Assembly (NCBI GenBank): GCA_026260175.1
Contig: JAKCWW010000330.1
Coordinates: 55,324-119,323 of the forward strand
DNA from: Reticulitermes lucifugus
Lineage: Eukaryota > Arthropoda > Insecta > Blattodea > Rhinotermitidae
Direction: 5' to 3'
DNA length: 64,000 nucleotides
In this document: piece after piece, positions 56,036-64,000 of the stretch
Layout of the letters: every line of letters starts with the position of its first letter
Numbering within the stretch: position 1 is the stretch's first letter
Notes under the pieces: generated by a model
Database searches by the model: none
What the model saw: the letters and a program-made list of their open reading frames with translations, nothing else
Told to the model about the DNA's origin: nothing
Translations under genes and position numbers: made by a program

Positions 56036-59000
56036 TGGTCATTATTGCTTAGCAGAATTGAGCCATTAGAAAAAATAACTGTCACATATTTGCCACAAAA
56101 GTTTGTATTGTTGGGTAATAACGCAGTTAAGATGGTATACTTTGTATTTCACTTCAGGTTTCTGCAAATTAGTTTCATAGACAATAAAACAGTATCTGGT
56201 TCTTAAATATTGGCGAGATGCACTTCTGCTATCTAATGTTAGATTTAACAGCCTGCTAACGAGATAAAAATATTTGTATTCCACATGTCAAACAACTCTC
56301 AGTTTACATTTCGAAAGTAACACAGACTAGTCGTCAAGAGTTCGGGACAGGCAATCCGGTTTCCAGAGCAAGGCTGTCCGGGTCAGAGAGCAGCTGACTG
56401 GACACGACTATGAATTATCATATTTATAAATGATATTACACGTTATATATTAAGAAATAACCATACTATTATTGTACCTTTCTACAGCAGCTCTCTCTTA
56501 ATATATCAGGCGACTTCCATATTATCTTCAGAATCCGTCTACTAGGATGTTAAATGCCTTAATTTGTTGTGAAGGCCTCCCCTGGAGGGGTAAAAGCACT
56601 TCAGTACTCACGACTGGAAAATTAGGATTGAAGAAATGTACTTCAAATATAAGTAGGACACTACAGATGAACACTTATATTTTATTGTAACTCACTGTAC
56701 ATTTACCTGCAAAATATAATTAAGACGACATTCTATCGGCAAGCGAAAGTGCATCAGTCCCAGAGTAATTACCTCCGTTAAAAATATGCAGATTCAGCAG
56801 GTCTGGACTTCGATTTCAGTCCAACGGTCTTGGTCAAAATCAAATGCTATTCACTACGGCTGCATTGCCTACGGCGCCAAGGGCGCGCATGCTCTGACTA
56901 TGGAGATACGAATTTCGCCCTCTACAAGAACTGTTAACACATTTACTTGCAGTAGTGGTGGTCTTGTGACGAGATGACGCGGTATTCGATCTACCCTACA
57001 GGAAGTCAAAAATGTTCCGAGACGGCAACGCTCTGATACGCCAACTTACACACAGGCCTGTACTGCATAGGAGTTATTCACGTCAGCTCCCTTTAAGCCA
57101 ACGGGAATCAGTGTAATAACACTGTAATTATTTCAGTACACAACTTAATCGCTACATTAACTATAGGCGTAATTAGCAATTAACCTGTTATATAATTGTC
57201 TCCATATTCTCTTGTACGCATTTAAAGAAAAATTACACCACAACTACGCCTACGTGTTCAGCATTTATAGCCAATCTCGCATCCAACTTCCAATGCTTTG
57301 TAACCTCTGTTGTTATGTGACATAATAGTGGTAAAGAAGTTTAATGAAAAGTCTGAATCAATGCTGATGCCCTGCAGGCCACAGATGTACACAAAGCCAC
57401 TTCTGAATAGGGCTATGCAGTGCAAACAATAGGGAGGGTTCTAGGTCCCAGTCATTAATAATTATGTCTCGATAATACGGCCACAGATATGCACAGACTG
57501 TTGATCGTATCACATTAGTATGTACGTTGCTTGTTTTCAGGTGAACAGTTTTTCTTAGAAGAGTTTTTGTTTCGTCGTGGGACCCAGTTTCCTTGTTCCA
57601 AAGCAACATTATCAAATTGGTTGTTGATTAGCGCCTCAGATAAGAAAGCCTCTTTTGTCCATTTTCACTGCCCATTACGCTACAAGATCGTCTGAAAAGG
57701 GGCCCCCAATTACAAAAAGGTCTCCACAGTCCGTGTTTGTCTATCTCTCAACATTTTGCTGGACTCTTACATGGATTCCGAGGCATCAGTGTGCCTCCAC
57801 GCAGAACTTACGAGTAGATATGCTTATTTGTTTAGTCTATTTAACGATAGTTTTTTCAATGTAGGTAATTACGAGGGTCATTATGGGTTGTATACAGAAA
57901 AAATATTGATGAAATCGGTCGTGACCTACTTTAAACAGGCCTGCAACCACGCATTAGTCAACAAGGAATAAGTAAAATTATGAAAATCTTCAGTCATTTG
58001 GCCGGCGGGACAGGAAAAGGGAACCCGTCGTTCTGTATACGAAACGGGTGTTAACATCCCCCTTTGTTCAGAAGATGTATTTATATGAACGGGCGTTACG
58101 GGCTTATCAGGGCAAACCTAAAAGTGTCATTTCACCTCGCATAAGAAGTCTTATTAATGTCTATTTCAACGTCTGATCACATATAAACTATCTTACATAG
58201 ACCAAGTCCAAGAAAGTTGAGGGCACATTGCTGTACAAATATCTCCAGCGAGAACAGAACTTATGTCAGTGAGACAGTCACAGAGTGCCGGAAGGCAATC
58301 AGAGGTCTTTCTTCTGCGCATGAAAATCTTAATTTCAGTAACAACGACGAGATCTTGTCTCTTACATTAAAATGCTTACACCGTTTCCTTCCAGACACTT
58401 CATTCTGACATGTAAAAATATATGTGAAATAGGTATGATTTAGCCACGACGAACTCCTCACACATCAGTCCAAATTTGTGATTCACAAACAAACCGGTAA
58501 TTTCCGACGAAGCTCAGAAGACCGTATAAAGCACTTTCCTCAAGACAAACACCTCACCTCCGAATGCAGTTATAGCACTGCGTGTTGACATAATTTTGAA
58601 CAGTCTGGATCCAGTGCCTCATCCAGCTCATTTCTATGAGTTACAGGCATTTTTGTGACGTGTGATCTGTGGAAAAATCAGTGAATGCGTGTGAAGCCTT
58701 CTTGATCTTGATTATAGTGGATTGTGAATGCGTTCCAGGTGTCATTCGATAATATTCATAAAGTTTTTCAAGCTGCCTGGATAACCCTTGAAACAGTTTC
58801 GAGTGTTTACTTTCATTGTGTTTAAATAAAGAATTCGCCCATTATGTTCTACTGTTTCTTCTTAAAATAATACATTTCAATACAGAACTTTCTGTAAAAG
58901 TACAACTCCAAAGCAGGATCCGTGACTACGCTAAAAAGCACCATTGTGCGTATTCGCGCGAAGGAGCCCAAATCTGGGTGAATCCGGTCGTATTATTGAG

Positions 59001-62000
59001 AACTCGACTAGTGCGAATATGATTTCACTGTAACCACAGCCTCACATCTGCGACACTTTTCCGACCACTGTCACGGCAACATCGGCGCATATACAGGGCA
59101 CGCCCCTTTCAATGTAATTTAATATTTCTTAGCCAGTTGTATTGCGTTGAAAGCATTAACATAAGATCAGGCCCTCTTCAGCAGATTTATCCATCATCCA
59201 AACATCCGACAAACACAAGCAAGACCGAATATGTCAATGGATTCGCCTAACTGTAGAGGACAATTATTACACAACTACATTCGAAAAACTAACTCCGTCT
59301 CGGCCTCAACGCCAAGATCTTGAATACGACTTGGAACAGTGATGTCTGACAGTGGTACTCTCTCAGCTTTTTATTAGACTTCTCATTAAGCATAAATTTT
59401 ACAATAGCTTTTACATAAGACATAACAGTTTCTCTAATTGTGGGCGTCTTTCCAGCGAGTTTTACATGGCAACTTATTCTGTACGATGCCTCTGTTACAT
59501 TTCCTCGCCTTTATTTATTGATTTATATAGTCGAGTGTTCACATTTTTAAAGCGCGTCAAGTTTCCCATGAAAAGCATCCTGCATTTATCTTCATACGCC
59601 GACAGCTTTGTTTCTAATGTCTTCGCAGTTTAAAAAGTGCCAAAGAACTAGTGGATAATATTTGTTGCTTACTACATACTGCTCATCAAAAAACGTTTCT
59701 TCTTTTTTTAACGCACGAAAATCTGAAAGACAAGTAACTCTCTTCATGTTTGCATTTCTTGCTGCCTGACGTTATTTCCTTGCATTATGGTGGACGTTCC
59801 TTGATCTTGGGCTTCTAGTTTTTGTACCAACGAAAGGCCGTGACTTTCCATCCGTACTTCTGAAGTGGTGTGATATTTTGTTTGTTTGTTTGTTTGTTTC
59901 AGCGGCAACTATTTTAATGGAGGAACAATCCAATAAGTTAAAAAGGTTTTTAAGAGCGAAAATAAAAAAGAAACAAGGAGAATATAATAAACAAGAAATT
60001 ACTGGACCCAGGCAAGAAAACGTACAATTTGTTAATTCGTTTATTGAGAACTTATTTATGGCTAAATTATTTTAAAATTAATTATCGATGTTGTTAATAT
60101 TGGCAGGGAATTCTTGTTATCATCATATGACGACAATCTTCATGAATCTACAGAACCGGGACGCGTATGTCGCAATACTTATGACAAAAGCCTTAGGGTT
60201 GTGTTTCAAATATGTCTGTCTAATTGGTATGAGGTCACATGGGAAATTAAATTTAAAAAATTAAAATACTGATTTATGCTAGGCTATGTTTGTAATGTAG
60301 TCTACACTCCAATTATAAAATCTCAGTTGGACTACACTAACAGCTACCCTAATCAATATCTTTGTTGAAAAATTTTATTTCAGCATTCTAGACGAGCGAA
60401 GAACTTCTGTCATAGAACTCTTCCGAGGAACCCCTCGTCTCATCGCTCAGATATCTCCGATTCTGCGACACAGAGCTTGGAAAAATTTGGGTATAAGATC
60501 TTTGAGGTATTTTTTCTTCTTCCCTTCACATGAAAGCTATGATAGTAACTGTACCTTAATATAGGCCACAACCACTTCTGTCTATTTTCATTTCCATTCA
60601 TTACGATACAGTTAACGCTATATAAAAATAGAGCATCATATCAACCAACAACTGTCATATATGTTACAGGTACTTACCTCTACTATGTAGAACTGTAAGT
60701 ACGCACGTTTGCTATGTTACAATTTCCTCTTCAACTTGGCTCTCATGCTTTTGTATTTTCTTCCTACTTTGAACAACTGTGCACAGACCCACTATTCTTC
60801 TCCATCGGCCTGTGTAAGTAATTAAGTACCTTTACAGGTAAGCCTCTCACGTCTGTCTAAGCAAAATTATGATTCCTTGATCCTGTATCCTTAAAATCAA
60901 TGAAACATTACGCCAATACATAGAAACCACCACAAATAAAGGGCGTATGTTGTGACAGCAGCAGAAGGAAGTGTATGGTACAAGTATCGAGATATTATTC
61001 GAATCTGTAAATAGAAACATGTCTGAGCGGCAGACGGTTTGGTTTCCGAACACCTCACAAAACGACGAGGCTCGCGTGATGCCTCCAACACCCTCCAGCA
61101 GAAGAGCTAAATTGTTATAACACGCACTCGCCTTTGGAAATGTCACTTTTTTGTGTGTTAGAATTTTAAAGCTCGAGAGTAAGAGTTGTTCATTAAAGTC
61201 TTTTAGCACTTTATAACTCAAAGGATGTTAACACATCGTCACAAAACCCAATGAAGATGTGTGATGCGAACTGGATTTTAGCACTAGGAATAACAAATTG
61301 TTAAAGCGGCTCAGGTGTCTCCAAACGCTTCTTCCTTCCTGCCACTGACACAATGACAATTTGATAAGAGCGACAAAATGTGTACATATACATTTCAGCA
61401 GCTACTGCTAAGCAGGCATGTTGCTGCAGCTTTCTGTCCAAGTCGGTTTAGTGCGTATTACACCAGACATGGAACTTATTTTGCAAAGTCAACAAGAGTT
61501 ATAAAAAGGAGTGTAGTATGTCACTAGGGGCCAGAAGTTGTAGAACGCACCTCGTTGCCTGTCTAGTTCAGACTACCGACCTGCTGAGTCCGAGTAAACT
61601 TGGTTCGAGACCTGACGATGTCAGAGAATATACGGAGAATAAACGACACTTTAGCCACCTCCATACTGACTTTGGATAAGTAAACAATATAGTAAATGGT
61701 GCCTGTGCGTAGTGCCACACAATATATGCAGGTATTAATGAACTGTTATCAGGAAATGATCTCGTTAGTATGCGATCCTCAGGCCAGAAAGAGACAAAGT
61801 GAATGATAGGAACTAGTTATAGCTAATGAAGGGGGGGGGGGTAAGAAGTGAAACATCGATAGAGAAGGATGAGTCACTGATGTAAAGTAGTAGTGTGAAT
61901 TAGCAGTTAGTCTGAAGATGAGTCTAGAGAGAGATGATGATCGTGACGTGCGTAGTTATTAAGACTCGTCATTATCGTCGCTGCATTACCTGTTGCAAGT

Positions 62001-62805
62001 CCCTCCACACAGAAACCTCTGTCGCACAAAACAGAAATTGGGAAGAAGCAGACGTGTGAGAAAAGCAAAGGAGTACCGTACAAAATTAATCTTTAATACT
62101 CCTTAACTTCAGAACCTAATTTTGTCTACCACTGGTCAGATCCCTTATATGCGATGTCGGTGGGAAATATATGAAGTATAATGGTTACGTATCTTTTCCT
62201 AAGCACCACGGCAATACGTGTTCTATATTTGTCACCGGAGGTAAAGCGCCACTCATTGTCTCTGCACTAGATGAAGGTGAGCTGTTCACGTTTTATATCA
62301 TAAACACATCTAGACCCTATTTACGTGTTTAAAATAGTTTTTTTCAAGTCAACAAGTCAACAATCACAAACACGGTTACGCGGTGCGGTGCAAATTTTGA
62401 GGTTATAACCGACAAATTTAACATAGAACATGTATTTAGATAATAGTTCTTGAAAGAAAATAAAATAATTAATTACTTAACATGAGTAAACATTTGTTAT
62501 GTTCGCTGCTACAGATCTGCGCAATTGGAAAGTACTCGCAGACTTCGTAAGTTCTGCTCGGAACTTCTGGTCAGTCACTGATTAGAAAATCTGCGTCCTT
62601 CTTTTTCTACTCACCCAACTTTTCTTCCTTTTTTCTTTTTATTTCTTTCCTTCTTTCCTTCTACCGATATCGCTGATTATTTTCATATAGTTTCTCTCTC
62701 CCCCTTCCTTCTGTTTCACACTGGTCCTAAACGCGCAACAAAACGGAGGTTTACAGACAATAATTTTTTACAGCTTACTGCACCGGAATATATCTATATA
62801 AACTT
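56036..62805. other. Intergenic DNA, no gene recognised
   Basis: Contains (TTTG)n at 59877-59898, a G-run at 61831-61840, pyrimidine-rich runs near 62600-62670 and a B-box-like GGTTCGAGACC near 61602. All frames are below 130 codons and without recognisable domains. A CTGAAGAGGGCCTGAT stretch on the minus strand near 59175 may be another element end. Confidence 0.45.
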
Positions 62806-62850
62806 TATTCAAACACGTTTCAGCTGATACACGCAGCCAACATAAGGGAA
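62806..62850 (-). ncRNA. Possible hammerhead-like relic, third family
   Basis: On the minus strand: CTTATGT in the place of CTGATGA, then T-GGCTG, loop, CAGCT, GAAAC (62817-62821), GTGTTTGAATAAAG. Stem II is good (GCTG/CAGC) and GAAAC is present, but the first box carries two changes. The AATAAA just downstream recalls the other families. Confidence 0.35.
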
Positions 62851-62859
62851 TACACGCAA

Positions 62860-64000
62860 CGGTCATTTTTAGTTAAGAATATATAACATTATCCAAGGTA
62901 AGAGTAAAATGTACTTTCCAAAGTAAATTACAATATATGAGTATGCAGTAGGCAATCACATATAAAATATATAATATAAAATATACAGAACTCAACTAAT
63001 AAAAATTATTTGCGTCCAAGCATCTTCTTTCCAAATAAGCAGACATTTCTGTATACAATGTAGTTGCATACACAACGGGCGAAAATTCTGACCGGAAGTT
63101 CACATCACTCCTGTCCATAACCGAATTTTAGATATTCGGGTTAGTATCGCCTAATAGTTTAGGCAAACTACGACACACTTATTGTCCAAAGTGTACAATC
63201 TTATATGCAGTAACGTCGTACCAGAACATAATGAAGATAAGCAGCAAACTGAATAGAGAATTTTACGTTTCAAACATCCTGCCACTTAGGCTGTACCGAT
63301 GTCACTTTGTCAATTCATCGTCTACACAATCAATGGAGATCCAATCCTTTTGTTCCAATTAGTTTCTTGAATAGTGTTAAATATTTCTATGCGAGCTCCA
63401 GAAGGAACTGAGATGTTAAGGTCAGTATGTGTTGTTTCCCCTTTGGCCATTCGTACCATCCCTTTTAATCAATCAAAGTAACAACGCCTAAGTCTAGAGG
63501 AATCTTCTATAATAAGAGAAAGATTAAAAGTTGTAATAATTACGGAAAAATTACGTAAGTGTGAAAGGAGCCGACTTCAGGCCAGCAACTGGAAAACATA
63601 GAAATAGGGGTTTAATATTAACTAACAGTTTGAAATGGGGGACATAAGTCTTACTGAGCGAAATTATCTTTACAACCCAACTCTTATAATCCCGTATCAT
63701 ACTTATAAATTCCAATTCCCCATTACGGTAAACAGCACAACTTTAGCTCTAGCCGAAACTCTCACACGTTACTTGGAACAAGAGCGAACAAGCCCGCAGA
63801 ATTACGAAATTTGGGATGCACGCGAAAATAATGACATTCATTCTTGGCAAGAGCGCAAAATGTCACCGCAGCTTTCCAATGGACAGTCAGTGGTATGAGC
63901 CTCCTACGTGAAGACGAGGCCTCCTGTATTTGGCTGCTGATGGCCGTGGCGCCAGGAAGCTCTCGCATGCTTGTGTGTGTGGACAAAGACAAACATATGC
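62860..64000. other. Intergenic DNA to the window end
   Basis: AT-rich, with short overlapping frames (87 codons or fewer) and nothing recognisable. Confidence 0.45.

Noticed and set aside
1-64000. Bacterial or symbiont origin
   Set aside because: Low coding density, SINE/LINE/MITE relics and insect bHLH genes exclude it.

Overview
This window looks like AT-rich, repeat-laden insect nuclear DNA, most likely from Blattodea (cockroach or termite; Periplaneta-like). The inference rests on two insect-type bHLH genes and on degenerate transposable-element families (tRNA-derived SINEs, non-LTR retrotransposon tails, short inverted-repeat elements) that I recognise from cockroach and termite genomes. 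No database search was possible, so the species is unproven. There is no operon structure, rRNA gene, convincing functional tRNA gene or CRISPR array.

Only two protein-coding genes are well supported. They are paralogous single-exon bHLH transcription factors of the delilah/taxi type, arranged head to head: one on the minus strand (40560-41639) and one on the plus strand (48811-50016), about 7.2 kb apart. Their bHLH regions are nearly identical and they share an upstream motif (KYSLRPRS). Their C-termini have diverged: the minus-strand protein carries about 14 copies of a roughly 10-residue LTPPD-type repeat, while the plus-strand protein has only a few, plus a poly-serine tract and an acidic tail. 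The DNA between them probably holds shared regulatory sequence.

The rest is intergenic DNA full of element remnants. 1-16 kb: an edge-truncated SINE, a foldback element at 8.1-8.45 kb, a piggyBac-type MITE at 10.2 kb and a dead LINE reverse transcriptase at 15.5-16.3 kb with another element nested in it. 17-31 kb: a 57-bp tandem array, two copies of a TIR element beginning GGCGCG, SINE pieces and a GC-rich repeat at 30.8-31.0 kb. 32-39 kb: several hammerhead-like motifs, an intact SINE with a 13-bp target-site duplication, a perfect 40-bp palindrome, a second MITE, an 87-bp minisatellite and a LINE tail. 50-64 kb: sparse relics of the same families.

The most interesting non-genic signal is the recurrence of short motifs with hammerhead-ribozyme architecture (CTGANGA, a short hairpin, GAAA, then a GTA/GTC/GTT-like site). 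At least four have a clear core or clear stems, and about eight more are degenerate. They resemble the minimal hammerheads reported at the ends of Penelope-like retroelements, and several occur as head-to-head inverted pairs.
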